In this document: positions 34,160-43,500 of the stretch, piece by piece | How positions within the stretch are numbered: the stretch's first letter is position 1 | Layout: each line of letters begins with the position of its first letter | Assembly: GCA_963696495.1 (NCBI GenBank) | Contig: CAVOKJ010000002.1 | Span: 372,001 to 436,000 of the forward strand | Direction of reading: 5' to 3' | DNA from: Bog-756 sp963696495 | GTDB lineage: Bacteria; Actinomycetota; Acidimicrobiia; Acidimicrobiales; RAAP-2 | Length of the DNA: 64,000 nucleotides | Position numbers and translations under genes: made by a program | The notes under the pieces: generated by a model | What the model was told of the DNA's origin: nothing | The model's database searches: none | What the model saw: the letters and a program-made list of their open reading frames with translations, nothing else

Positions 34160-34741
34160 TCAGGTGTGCCGTCCGCTCCCCTGTCCCGGCTGGCGCCCTC
34201 GCAGGCGGCCCGAACGGTAACGCTCCACTATACCGGCCACTTCGCCCGTGGCCTGCGTCACGTCGTGATTCACCACGACCTCGTCGGCGATCTTCAGCCC
34301 CTCCCGCTCCTCCTCGGCCCCGGTGGCCAGTCGATCGGCGATGTGCCGCTCGTCGTCGCCCCTGGCCCGGAGCCGGTCCTCCTGTGCCTGCGTGGAGGGG
34401 GGCCGGAGCAGGATCAAGGTGGCGTCCGATGCCAGCGCCCGCACCTGGCGCGCTCCCTGCAGGTCGATCTCGAGGAGCACGTCGTGCCCCGGCGGCGGCG
34501 TGGGCAGCGGCGTCCCGTAGAGGTTGCCGAGGAACTCGGCCCACTCGAAGAAGCCGCCGGCGTCCATCCGGCGCTCGAAGGTCTCCCGGTCGACGAAGAC
34601 GTACGCGTCCTCGGGCTCACCGGGCCGGCGCCCCCTGGTGGTCCACGAGCGGCTGAGCCAGAGTCCGGGGTCCTCGGCGACCAGTCGCTCGGCGATGGTG
34701 CCTTTTCCGGCACCACCGGGCCCGAACAGCACGAAGAGCAA
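34160..34741 (-). CDS. gmk: Guanylate kinase
   Basis: Phosphorylates GMP to GDP. P-loop GPGGAGKGT, guanine-binding SRSWTTRGRRPGE and YVFVDRETFERRMDAGGF, and EIDLQGARQV. The start appears to be TTG at 34741 because no ATG or GTG lies between the mihF stop and the P-loop; it gives 193 aa, the usual length. Directly downstream of mihF, as in other actinobacteria. Confidence 0.94.
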   Translation of the reverse strand: MLFVLFGPGGAGKGTIAERLVAEDPGLWLSRSWTTRGRRPGEPEDAYVFVDRETFERRMDAGGFFEWAEFLGNLYGTPLPTPPPGHDVLLEIDLQGARQVRALASDATLILLRPPSTQAQEDRLRARGDDERHIADRLATGAEEEREGLKIADEVVVNHDVTQATGEVAGIVERYRSGRLRGRQPGQGSGRHT

Positions 34742-34773
34742 CGGCTCGCCGGCCCGATTCGGGGCCGGGGTGT

Positions 34774-35091
34774 TCAGCGAGCGGTCTCGCGCAGCAGCGA
34801 TTCTCGCTGGTTGCTGCCCAGCCCCTGGAGGCGGCGGCTCTCGCTGATCCCGACGGTATCCATCAGACGGCGGGCCTTCACCTTGCCCAAGCCGGGTAGC
34901 GACTCGAGCACGGAGAGCACCTTCATCTTTCCGACGGTCTCGTTGGAGTCGGCGGTCGTGAGGAGCTCCGACAGCGTGATCGAGCCGAGTTTGAGCTTCT
35001 CTTTCACCTCAGCCCGCTCGCGGCGGACCTTGGCTGCCTTGGCCAGGGCAGCCTGGCGCTGTTCGGGAGTGAGTGCGGGCGGTTGCGGCAT
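34774..35091 (-). CDS. mihF: Integration host factor, actinobacterial type
   Basis: Small DNA-binding nucleoid protein unrelated to proteobacterial IHF. 105 aa with LTPEQRQAALAKAAKVRRER, then SITLSELLTTAD, MKVLSVLESLPGLGKVKA (helix-hairpin-helix/S13-like) and RRLQGLGSNQRE. A -10 TATCGT lies 7 nt before the ATG, a leaderless start. In mycobacteria it follows pyrF; here a plus-strand block separates them. Confidence 0.95.
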   Translation of the reverse strand: MPQPPALTPEQRQAALAKAAKVRRERAEVKEKLKLGSITLSELLTTADSNETVGKMKVLSVLESLPGLGKVKARRLMDTVGISESRRLQGLGSNQRESLLRETAR

Positions 35092-35098
35092 GGTCGAG

Positions 35099-35104
35099 AC
35101 GATA
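35099..35104 (-). promoter_or_regulatory. -10 element TATCGT, leaderless start of mihF
   Basis: Seven nt before the mihF ATG. Confidence 0.5.
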
Positions 35105-35221
35105 GCGCCTCTTTGCGCCCTGGTCATGCGATTGTGGCGGATCGGCCCCGTCGGCGGGACGGGCCCCCGGTCTCTGTGGCTGACGGCTCCCGGCCCGCAG
35201 CCCGGCGGCGGCGCCGATCGC

Positions 35222-35227
35222 CATACT
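35222..35227 (+). promoter_or_regulatory. -10 element CATACT, leaderless start of pxpA
   Basis: CATACT, 6 nt, then GTG at 35234. The divergent mihF promoter is 120 nt away. Confidence 0.45.
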
Positions 35228-35233
35228 GGGACG

Positions 35234-36013
35234 GTGCACCAGATCGACCTCAATGCGGATGTCGCCGAGGGGGACGAGCTGACCGGGCTCGATCTCAGGA
35301 TCCTCGACGCGGTCACCAGCGCCAGCCTGGCCTGTGGCTTCCACGCCGGGAACCCGAGGGTGATGCGGGACACGGCGAGCGCCTGCCTGGAGCGGGGCGT
35401 GGTCATCGGTGCCCACGTGTCGTTCCGGGACCGGGAGGGCTTCGGCCGGCGGCCCGTCGATGTCGGCCTCCCCCGGTTGGTGGCCGACATCGTCGAGCAG
35501 TTCGAGGTGCTGGCCGACGAGGTCGGTGGCGCCGGCGGCACGGTGGAGTTCGTGAAACCCCACGGGGCGCTGTACAACCTGATGGGCACCGATCGTTCGG
35601 TCGCCGGCGCCGTGGTCGAGGCCCTCGGCCGACTGTCGGATCGCCCCGGTGCGCGGGTGCTCGTCGCGCCGTCGGGGGGCGCGGTGGTCGACGCGGCTCG
35701 GGGAGCCGGCTTGCGAGTGGTGCTCGAAGGGTTCCCGGACCGGGGCTACGTGGCGGACGGGCGGCTGGCGCCCCGAGGTTCACCCGGTGCGCTGATCGAC
35801 GATCCGTCGGTCGCGGGCCGCCGGGCCGTGGCACTGGTGCGACGGCTCGGCGTCGACGCGGTGGACGGCACCTGGACGGAGGTCCAGGCCGACACCCTGT
35901 GTGTCCACGGCGACGCCCCCGGCGCCGACACCACCGCCCACACCGTCCGTTCGACCCTGGAGCGGGCCGGCATCACCGTGGCGCCGTTCGTCCGCCGGGA
36001 GCCCCGACGGTGA
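35234..36013 (+). CDS. pxpA: 5-oxoprolinase subunit A (LamB/YcsF family)
   Basis: Part of the ATP-dependent enzyme that opens 5-oxoproline (pyroglutamate) to glutamate. IDLNADVAEGDELTGLDLRI, ASLACGFHAGNPRVM, IGAHVSFRDREGFGRR, KPHGALYN and GYVADGRLAPRG are the YcsF signatures. 259 aa. The GTG start follows a -10 element without a Shine-Dalgarno. Followed after 4 nt by the fused pxpB-pxpC gene, so the complex is complete. Confidence 0.95.
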   Translation: MHQIDLNADVAEGDELTGLDLRILDAVTSASLACGFHAGNPRVMRDTASACLERGVVIGAHVSFRDREGFGRRPVDVGLPRLVADIVEQFEVLADEVGGAGGTVEFVKPHGALYNLMGTDRSVAGAVVEALGRLSDRPGARVLVAPSGGAVVDAARGAGLRVVLEGFPDRGYVADGRLAPRGSPGALIDDPSVAGRRAVALVRRLGVDAVDGTWTEVQADTLCVHGDAPGADTTAHTVRSTLERAGITVAPFVRREPRR

Positions 36014-36017
36014 CCCC

Positions 36018-37742
36018 GTGACGCCGGGCCCCTCGGCCGGGCCGGGGCCACCGGGCTGGTCGCTCGTCCCCTACGGCGACCGGGCCCTGCTCGTCGAGGT
36101 GGCCGACGTGGGCCTGGCCCACCGGGTGGTGGCGGCCGTGGAGGAGGCCCTCCGAGCGGACCGGGTCCCCTTCGGTGTCGACGACGTGGTGGTCGGCCTG
36201 GGCAACGTGGTGATCCATCTCGGGCCGCGCCCCCCTGTCGGGCCGGCCGTGGCGTGGACCGCCGGACTGGTGTCCGGGGTCCTCGGCGACCGGGAGCGGC
36301 CGGCGCCTCCGGACCGGGGGCCGCCGGGCACGGGGTCACCGCCGCTCGAGATCCCGGTCGAGTTCGACGGCCCCGACCTCGAGGAGGTGGCCGCCGTGCT
36401 CGGGACCACGACCGAGGGCATCGCCTCGCTGCTGACCGGCACCGACCTCCAGGTGGCGTTCCTCGGCTTCTCCCCCGGCTTCCCCTATCTGATCGGGCTG
36501 CCGGAGCCGCTCGCCGCCCTCCGCCGGAGGTCGTCGCCCCGGCCGATGGTGCCGGCCGGCTCGGTGGCCGTCGCCGGTGGCTTCGCGTCGGTCTACCCCC
36601 AGTCGACGCCCGGCGGCTGGATGCTCCTCGGCCACACGTCCGTCCGGCTGTTCGACCCGGGGAAGCCCCCCTACGCCCTCCTGCGCGCCGGCGACCGGGT
36701 CCGCTTCCGGGCGGCCCGGGCCGGTGGACGGCACGCTCGCACTCCGCTCGTGGACGGTGCCGGCCGGCGGGCCCCCCTCGCCGCCGACGGCCATCGCTGG
36801 GTGGAGGTCGAACGTCCCGGGTTCTTGAGCCTGCTCCAAGACGAGGGCCGGCGATCGACGGCCGCCATGGGCGTCCCCCGCGCCGGCCCCGCCGACCCTC
36901 GGTCGTTCAGGCTGGCCAACCGACTGGTGGGCAACGCCGACGATGCCACCTCACTCGAGATCACCGTCTCGGGTCCCGCCCTCCGGTTCGCCGGTCCCGC
37001 CCACATCGCCGTGGTGGCCAGCGCCGCCGACGGCGCCGAGCTGACCGTCGACGGCCTGCCGTGCCCCGACGGCGCCGTCGTCCCCGTCGGAGCGGGACAG
37101 CTGGTCGAGATCGGGCGGATCCGCGTCGGCCTGCGGGCCTACCTGGCCGTCGCCGGTGGGTTCGACACCCCCCGGACCGTGGGCTCCCGCTCGTCGGACG
37201 TGCTGGTCGGCCTGGGCCCCGGTCCGCTCGCGGTCGGTGACCGGCTGAGCCTCGGTCGCCCGACCCGGCCCCACGGGGTGCTGACCCATCCCGGTCCCCG
37301 GGACGGGCGCACCGCGTCGGCGATCAGGGTGCTGGCCGGCCCCCACCCGATGGGCGGCGTGGCCTGGGAGCACCTGACCACCCGGACGTGGACCGTCACC
37401 GCCGACTCCAACCGCGTCGGCGTTCGCCTGACCGGTTCGGATCCCCTCCCGGTCGACCGGTCCCCGTCGATCCCGTCGACCGGGATGGTGACCGGGGCGA
37501 TCCAGGTGCCGCCCGACGGCCGCCCGATCGTGCTGATGCCCGATCACGCCACGGTCGGCGGTTACCCGGTCATCGGCTGCGTGATCTCGGCCGACCTGGC
37601 CGCCCTGGGCCAGCTTCGACCGGGGGACACGGTGCGATTCACCGGCGTCGACCTCGAGGAGGCCGCTCGGATGGCGGGGCACGGGGAACGCGCCCTCGAC
37701 GCCCGGGTGTCGGGCTGGTACCCCACGGAGGCGGGCACCTGA
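36018..37742 (+). CDS. pxpBC: 5-oxoprolinase subunits B and C fused (KipI-KipA-like)
   Basis: One chain holding PxpB (residues about 10-235) and PxpC (about 255-570). PxpB: YGDRALLVEV, VAFLGFSPGFPYLIGLP and the conserved YPQSTPGGW; PxpC: VERPGFLSLLQDEGR, GVPRAGPADPRSFRLANRLV and MVTGAIQVPPDGRPIVLM, HATVGGYP. The linker is Arg/Gly rich. GTG start at 36018, 4 nt after the pxpA stop. Fusion in B-C order is also found in other bacteria. Together with PxpA it recycles 5-oxoproline. Confidence 0.95.
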   Translation: MTPGPSAGPGPPGWSLVPYGDRALLVEVADVGLAHRVVAAVEEALRADRVPFGVDDVVVGLGNVVIHLGPRPPVGPAVAWTAGLVSGVLGDRERPAPPDRGPPGTGSPPLEIPVEFDGPDLEEVAAVLGTTTEGIASLLTGTDLQVAFLGFSPGFPYLIGLPEPLAALRRRSSPRPMVPAGSVAVAGGFASVYPQSTPGGWMLLGHTSVRLFDPGKPPYALLRAGDRVRFRAARAGGRHARTPLVDGAGRRAPLAADGHRWVEVERPGFLSLLQDEGRRSTAAMGVPRAGPADPRSFRLANRLVGNADDATSLEITVSGPALRFAGPAHIAVVASAADGAELTVDGLPCPDGAVVPVGAGQLVEIGRIRVGLRAYLAVAGGFDTPRTVGSRSSDVLVGLGPGPLAVGDRLSLGRPTRPHGVLTHPGPRDGRTASAIRVLAGPHPMGGVAWEHLTTRTWTVTADSNRVGVRLTGSDPLPVDRSPSIPSTGMVTGAIQVPPDGRPIVLMPDHATVGGYPVIGCVISADLAALGQLRPGDTVRFTGVDLEEAARMAGHGERALDARVSGWYPTEAGT

Positions 37743-37888
37743 GCGGCGGTCGGACGACGGTCGGGGCCCGGACGGGAGGGGACGATGAACCACCACCCCC
37801 GCCTCCGTGTCAGCATGGGGGCCGAGAGCATCACTTCGCAGAGCAACGAGCCGGTCCCAGGCGCCCGGTTCGACGAGAGGAGCCAGCA

Positions 37889-38476
37889 GTGGGCGAGGGA
37901 GATCAAGCCGGTGACGACACGGGCGACGGACTGTTCCAGTCCCGGGCGGACGGCCAACTGCACTTCACCCCGGGCACGGCCGGCTCCACCTTCCCGGTCA
38001 CGGCGCCCGAGGACGCCACCCCACTCGAGGAGGACGAGCCGGAGGGGATCATCCCACCCAGTCCACTGTGGGCCATGAAGGAACGACGGCACGAGCAGTG
38101 GTTCCACCTCGGCCATCCCGAGCGGATCCGGGCGTGTGTGGGCACCGGCGACGCCGCCGTCTACGCCATCGACGACGGCAGCCACCACTGCATGATCGGC
38201 CGGCGGGTGGGGGCCACGTTGGACGGATGCGTGTACTCCCTCGTTGCGCGGGTGCACAAGGCCACCTACGAGTCGCTGGCGTCGGGCGCCGTCGACGGCC
38301 GGCAGGCCTTCCTGGCCGCAACCGAGGCCGGCCTGAGCGGAACCGTCGAGGAGCCCGGCGTCTCCAACATCTTCGACGTGGACTACTACCAGCGGCCCGA
38401 CGAGATCCCCGAGGAGTACCTCCCCCCCGCCCCGTTCATCGAGTTCGCCCAGGACCTGCCCACGGCCGATCGCTGA
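37889..38476 (+). CDS. Unknown protein, 195 aa
   Basis: Not recognised. GTG at 37889 has GAGAGGA eight nt upstream. Residues 1-60 are acidic and disordered; from about residue 66 a compact domain follows with WAMKERRHEQWFHLGH, ACVGTGDAAVYAID, HHCMIGRRVGATLDGCVYSL and VDYYQRPDEIPEEYLPP. Several His and three Cys could bind a metal but no known motif is seen. No membrane segment. It follows pxpBC by 147 nt, with the same strand, and ends 75 nt from the convergent pyrF. Confidence 0.75.
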   Translation: MGEGDQAGDDTGDGLFQSRADGQLHFTPGTAGSTFPVTAPEDATPLEEDEPEGIIPPSPLWAMKERRHEQWFHLGHPERIRACVGTGDAAVYAIDDGSHHCMIGRRVGATLDGCVYSLVARVHKATYESLASGAVDGRQAFLAATEAGLSGTVEEPGVSNIFDVDYYQRPDEIPEEYLPPAPFIEFAQDLPTADR

Positions 38477-38551
38477 TCCTGCGGGCGTCACCGGCACGCC
38501 GGCCGACCGGCGAACGCCTGCGTCCCGGGCGCCCCGTTCGTGCGGGCCCGA

Positions 38552-39412
38552 TCAGGTCAGGACGTCGGCCATCTCGTCCCGTACCCGGCGCGCCGCTGCC
38601 GCGAGGTCCGAGACGCCGGGACCGGCGCCCAGGACGGAACGGGAGGCACTGGCGAGCACGGACCCGGCCGGACAGCCGGCGAACAGGCCCGCCACCTCCG
38701 CCGCCCCCGCCCCCTGGGCGCCCACTCCCGGTGCCAGGATCACCCCTCCGAGGTTCTCCAGCGGGAACGCCGACGGCTCCAGCGTGGCCCCGACCACGGC
38801 CCCGACCGTCCCGGGTGGGATCCGGCCACCCGCGTTGAGCGCGGCGATCTCCCCCAGGAGCAGATCCTCGACGCTCGGGCCCTGCCCCCGACCGGTCAGT
38901 GCCTCTTGGAGCGGGCGGCCTTCGGGGTTCGAGCTACGGACCACGACGATCACCCCCCGGCCGTGGGCCGCGGCCAGATCGACCAGGGGCTGCAGCGCGC
39001 CGACGCCCAGATAGGGCACGGCGGTCACCGCATCCGCCCCCAGCGGGCTGTCGGGATCGAGCCATGCCGACGCGTACGCCTCCATCGTGCTCCCGATGTC
39101 GCCGCGCTTGGCGTCGGCGATGACAACCAGCCCGGCCGCCCGGGCCTCGGCGATCACCTCTTCGAGCGCGGCGATTCCTGCCGAGCCGCAACGCTCGAAG
39201 AACGCCACCTGGGGCTTGACCACCGGGACCACCCCGGCGAAGGCCTCGACGCACCGCAGCCCGAACTGGCGGAGGCCGCCCGCATCGGTGTCGAGGCCCC
39301 AACGCTCGAGCAGACCCACCGAGGGGTCGATGCCGGCGCACAGCGGGCCGTGGACCGCCACCGCGTCGGCCACCCGGGAGCCGAAGCCCACCACCTCGGT
39401 CGTTCCGGTCAT
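38552..39412 (-). CDS. pyrF: Orotidine 5'-phosphate decarboxylase, type 2
   Basis: Last step of UMP synthesis. The type 2 (mycobacterial/Myxococcus-like) active-site motif DAKRGDIGSTM is clear; LCAGIDPSVGLLERWG and LAPGVGAQGAG are also characteristic. 286 aa. The ATG at 39412 is preceded by GGGAGGAG at 5 nt. That ATG overlaps the stop of a 7-codon ORF as ATGA, itself linked to another small ORF behind pyrD. Confidence 0.96.
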   Translation of the reverse strand: MTGTTEVVGFGSRVADAVAVHGPLCAGIDPSVGLLERWGLDTDAGGLRQFGLRCVEAFAGVVPVVKPQVAFFERCGSAGIAALEEVIAEARAAGLVVIADAKRGDIGSTMEAYASAWLDPDSPLGADAVTAVPYLGVGALQPLVDLAAAHGRGVIVVVRSSNPEGRPLQEALTGRGQGPSVEDLLLGEIAALNAGGRIPPGTVGAVVGATLEPSAFPLENLGGVILAPGVGAQGAGAAEVAGLFAGCPAGSVLASASRSVLGAGPGVSDLAAAARRVRDEMADVLT

Positions 39413-39478
39413 GGACACTCCTCCCACGTCATGGACAGCTCCTCTCACGCACGGGCAGTCCCGCGCCGGTCATGGACA
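39408..39478. repeat. Three copies of gtcatggaca at and upstream of the pyrF start
   Basis: At 39408-39417, 39428-39437 and 39469-39478. On the pyrF strand each reads TGTCCATGAC, i.e. the start codon context of pyrF and of the two upstream in-frame-coupled ATGs. Confidence 0.85.
39409..39432 (-). CDS. Mini-ORF of 7 codons coupled to pyrF
   Basis: Encodes MTWEECP. Preceded by AGGAG at 6 nt, and its TGA overlaps the pyrF ATG. Its body contains the ribosome binding site of pyrF. Its ATG in turn overlaps the stop of the 44-codon ORF upstream. Whether the peptide has any function is unknown; a role in translational coupling seems more likely. Confidence 0.45.
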   Translation of the reverse strand: MTWEECP

Positions 39479-39563
39479 GTGCTCTCGCCCGCGGGCACCA
39501 CGGCGCCGGTCGCGGATGGGCCGCGCCGCGCCGGTCGCGCACGGGCGCCGCTCCGTCACGCAT
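39429..39563 (-). CDS. Small ORF of 44 codons between pyrD and pyrF
   Basis: Begins with an ATG overlapping the pyrD end by 8 nt and ends in TGA overlapping the next mini-ORF (ATGA). The peptide is Arg/Pro/Ala rich (MRDGAAPVRDRRGA...), with an internal ATG at 39473 that follows GAGAG and would give MTGAGLPVRERSCP. It contains the ribosome binding site of the following mini-ORF. May be a coupling device or chance; no known family. Confidence 0.35.
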   Translation of the reverse strand: MRDGAAPVRDRRGAAHPRPAPWCPRARALSMTGAGLPVRERSCP

Positions 39564-40551
39564 GGGCGGCGTCCCGCAGGTCGGCCAGCCGTCGGACGCC
39601 GTGCCGGGAGCACCAGGCCGCCATCTCCCCGAGGACGTTGAACGGCGCTCTCGGGTCGCGGAAGGTAGCGGTGCCCACCTGCACGGCATCGGCGCCGGCC
39701 AGCACCAGCTCGATGGCGTCGGCGCCGGTCATCACCCCGCCGACCCCGATGATGGCGGCCCCGGGATGCGCGGCCCGGACATCGAACACGGAGCGGACCG
39801 CCACCGCGTGGATGGGTGGCCCCGACAGGCCTCCCCCCTGGCCACCGGACCCGAGCACGGGCCGTCGCGTCTCCACGTCGATGGCCATGGCCAGCAGCGT
39901 GTTGACCAGGGTGACCCCCTCGGCGCCGGCGGCCAGGGCGGCACCGGCCACCTCGGCCAGGTCGGCCACCGTCGGGCTCAGCTTGGCCCAGAGCGGCAGC
40001 GTGGGGCAGGCGTCGCCGACGGCCGACACCACCTCGGCGGTGGCCGTCGGCGAGTGGGCGAACATCCGGCGCCGGTCCTCGATGTTGGGACAGCTGACGT
40101 TCACCTCGAGCGCGGTCAGCCCCTCCACGCCGGCCAGCGTGGCCGCCGCCTTGGCGAAGTCCTCCACCCGCTGGCCCCAGATGCTGACCACGATGCGGGC
40201 ACCTGTGGCGACCAGGCGGGGCAGGTCCTCGCCGATCCATGCGTCGACCCCCGGTCCCTGGAGACCGACGCTGTTGAGCATGCCCGACCCGGACTGGTGG
40301 ACGCGGGGCGCCGGGTTGCCGGGCCAGGGGTCGGCGGAGAGCGACTTGACGACCACCGCACCGAGCTCCCCCATCGGGAAGTAGGCCTGGAGCTCGTCGC
40401 CGTGTCCGGCGGTGCCGGATGCGGTCATCACCGGGTTGGCGAGACGGAGCGAGCCGACCGCGACCGACAGGTCCACGTCGCCGGCAGTGACCGCCCGCCA
40501 GGCACCGCGGAGCCGCTCCGAGGCGGTGCCGGCAGCCCGGTCGCCGGTCAT
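39556..40551 (-). CDS. pyrD: Dihydroorotate dehydrogenase, class 1B-like
   Basis: Oxidises dihydroorotate to orotate. FMN barrel with NPVMTASGTAGHG, SGSGMLNSVGLQGPG, NVSCPNIEDRR (catalytic Cys position as in class 1B), KLSPTVADLAEVA and IIGVGGVMTGADA. 331 aa. A class 1B enzyme normally needs the PyrK electron-transfer subunit; no pyrK is seen in this operon. Start 4 nt after the carB stop. Confidence 0.93.
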   Translation of the reverse strand: MTGDRAAGTASERLRGAWRAVTAGDVDLSVAVGSLRLANPVMTASGTAGHGDELQAYFPMGELGAVVVKSLSADPWPGNPAPRVHQSGSGMLNSVGLQGPGVDAWIGEDLPRLVATGARIVVSIWGQRVEDFAKAAATLAGVEGLTALEVNVSCPNIEDRRRMFAHSPTATAEVVSAVGDACPTLPLWAKLSPTVADLAEVAGAALAAGAEGVTLVNTLLAMAIDVETRRPVLGSGGQGGGLSGPPIHAVAVRSVFDVRAAHPGAAIIGVGGVMTGADAIELVLAGADAVQVGTATFRDPRAPFNVLGEMAAWCSRHGVRRLADLRDAAHA

Positions 40552-40555
40552 GGCG

Positions 40556-43500
40556 TCACCGCTCGTGGTACTCCTGCAGGGACCGGACGGAGAGGGGGTG
40601 GTTGACCCAGTCGGTGATGCCGGCGGCGGCGGCGCGGGCGGCGGCCACGGTGGTGAGACAGGGCACCAGGTGGGCGAGGGCGGCCGCCCGGATGTGGAGC
40701 CCGTCGGCTCGCGGTCCGCGGCCCCGCGGGGTGTTGACCACCAACTGCACCTTCCCCCCGGCGATGAGCTCGACGGCGTCGACCACACCGGGGTGGCTGT
40801 CCCCGACCTTGGCCACGACCGTGGCGACGTCGACCCCCTCGGCGCCGAGCATGGCGGCCGTCCCGGAGGTGGCGACCAGCTCGAAGCCCAGCGAGGCGAA
40901 CTGCCGTGCCACGTCGAGGCCCGAGGCCTTGTCCCGGTCGGCCAGGGAGAAGAAGACGGTCCCGCTCACCGGGAGTCGGCTGCCGGCGGCGATCTGGCTC
41001 TTGGCGAAGGCGAGGCCGAAGGTCGCGCCGATTCCCATCACCTCGCCGGTCGAGCGCATCTCGGGACCGAGCAGGGTGTCGACGCCCGGGAACCGGTTGA
41101 ACGGCATCACCGCCTCCTTCACCGACACGTGCCCGGTGACGGGGGGCCGGAGGATTCCCTCCTCCCTCAGCTCGGCGAGAGTGGCACCGACCATCACCCG
41201 GGCGGCCACCTTGGCCACCGGCACCCCGGTCGCCTTGGCCACGAAGGGCACGGTCCGGCTCGCCCGGGGGTTGGCCTCGAGCACATAGGCCCGGTCGTCC
41301 TTGACCGCGAACTGCACGTTGATGAGCCCGCGGACCTGCAGCGCCTCGGCAATGGTCCGCACCGTGCGCTCGAGATCGGCGATCACCTCCTCCGACAGGG
41401 TCTGGGGAGGCAGGGCACAGGCCGAGTCGCCCGAGTGGACGCCGGCCTCCTCGACGTGCTCCATCACGCCGCAGATCACCACCTCGCCGGTGGCGTCGCG
41501 CACCGCGTCCACGTCCACCTCCACGGCGTCCTCCAAGAAGCGGTCGACCAGGACGGGCCGCTCCGGGGTCACGCCCCCCTCCCGGCCGAGCGACCCGCCG
41601 AGGCCGGACATGGACTCGACCGCCTCCACCAGGCGCTCGTCGTCGTACACGATCTCCATCGCCCGGCCACCGAGCACGTAGGACGGTCGGACCAGTACCG
41701 GGTAGCCGATGGAGGAGGCGACCTTCACCGCCTCGAGCGACGTCGAGGCCGTCCCGCCCGGCGGTTGGGCGATGCCCAACCGGGCACACAGCTCGTTCCA
41801 CCGTTCCCGGTCCTCGGCCAGGTCGATGGAGGCCGGCGACGTCCCGAGCACCAACTCCTCGGGGATGCCCGCCGCCAGCTTCAGGGGGGTCTGGCCACCC
41901 AGGCTCACGATGACGCCGACCAGCCGCCCACCGTCCACCGAGGCGGCCACCTCGGCATGGAGGACGTTGGCGAGGTCCTCGGGGGTCAGGGGCTCGAAGT
42001 AGAGCCGGTCCGAGGTGTCGTAGTCCGTGGAGACGGTCTCGGGGTTGCAGTTGACCATCACCGTCTCGTAGCCGGCCTCCTGGAGGGCGAACGAGGCGTG
42101 GACGCAGCAGTAGTCGAACTCGATGCCCTGACCGATGCGGTTGGGCCCCGAGCCCAGGATGACCACCCTCGGGCGGGCGGACGGCTCGACCTCGTCCTCG
42201 TCCTCGATGGTCGAGTAGTGGTAGGGCGTGGCGGAATCGAACTCGGCGCCGCAGGTGTCGACCGTCTTGAAGGTCACCCCCACGCCCAGCGCGCCGCGGG
42301 CCGCACGGATGTCCGCAGCGGTCACCGACCCGCCGAACAGGTAGGCCAGCTGCTGGTCGGAGAACCCGAGCCGCTTGAGTCGACGCCACGCCCGGCGGTC
42401 CAGATCGGCGACGGTGACTCCCAGGGTCACCTGCAGGTCCAGCGCCATCCGGGCATCGGTCACCTCGGCCATCGACGAGAGGAACCAGGGGTCGATGCCG
42501 GTCACGGCGGCCAGCTCGTCCACCGAGACGCCCCGGCGGAGCAGGGTCTCGAGCTGGTAGATCCGCTCGGGGGTGGCGATGGCCACCGCCTCGGTCAGCT
42601 GCTCGGTGGACACCTCGTCGAGTGCGTGCTCGCCCGGGTCGGCGTTGAGCCCGTCGCGCCCCTGCTCGAGGGAGCGCGCCGCCTTCTGGAGGGACTCGGC
42701 GAACGTCCTCCCGATGGCCATCACCTCCCCGACCGACTGCATCCGGGTGCCCAGCTGGTCGGTGGCCCCGGGGAGCTTCTCGAAGGCCCACCGGGGGATC
42801 TTGGTGACGACGTAGTCGATGGTCGGCTCGAAGGAGGCCGGTGTGGCGCCCGTGATGTCGTTGGTGATCTCGTCCAGCCGGTAGCCGACGGCGAGGCGCG
42901 CGGCGATCTTGGCGATGGGGAAGCCGGTCGCCTTGGAGGCCAGCGCCGAGGACCGCGACACCCGGGGGTTCATCTCGATCACCACCTGGGTGCCGTCGGT
43001 CGGGTCGACGGCGAACTGCACGTTGGAACCGCCGGTCTCCACCCCGACCCTCCGGATGCAGGCGAACGCGGCGTCGCGCATGGCCTGGTACTCGACGTCG
43101 GTCAGCGTCTGGGCCGGCGCCACGGTGATGGAGTCGCCGGTGTGCACGCCCATCGGGTCGAGGTTCTCGATGGAGCACACGACCACGCAGTTGTCGGCGT
43201 TGTCCCGCATGACCTCCAGCTCGAACTCCTTCTGGCCGGCGATGGACCGCTCGACCAGCACCTCGCTGATCGGCGAGGCATCGAGGCCCTCGGCGGCCAA
43301 CCGGACCAGGTCCTCCCGGGTGGCGGCGATGCCGGTGCCCGCCCCTCCGAGGATGTAGCTGGGCCGGACCATGATGGGGAAGCCGATGGACTCCCCGATG
43401 GCCAGGGCCTCGTCCAGCGAGTGGGCGAAGCCCGAGCGCGGCACGGCCAGCCCGATCTCCTGCATCGCCGCCTTGAACCGGTCGCGGTCCTCGGCGGTGG

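Noticed and set aside
37785..38078. A 97-codon ORF with a good Shine-Dalgarno (MNHHPRLRV...)
   Set aside because: It overlaps the 195-aa gene in another frame and its second half has the Arg/Pro/Ser bias of a shadow frame.
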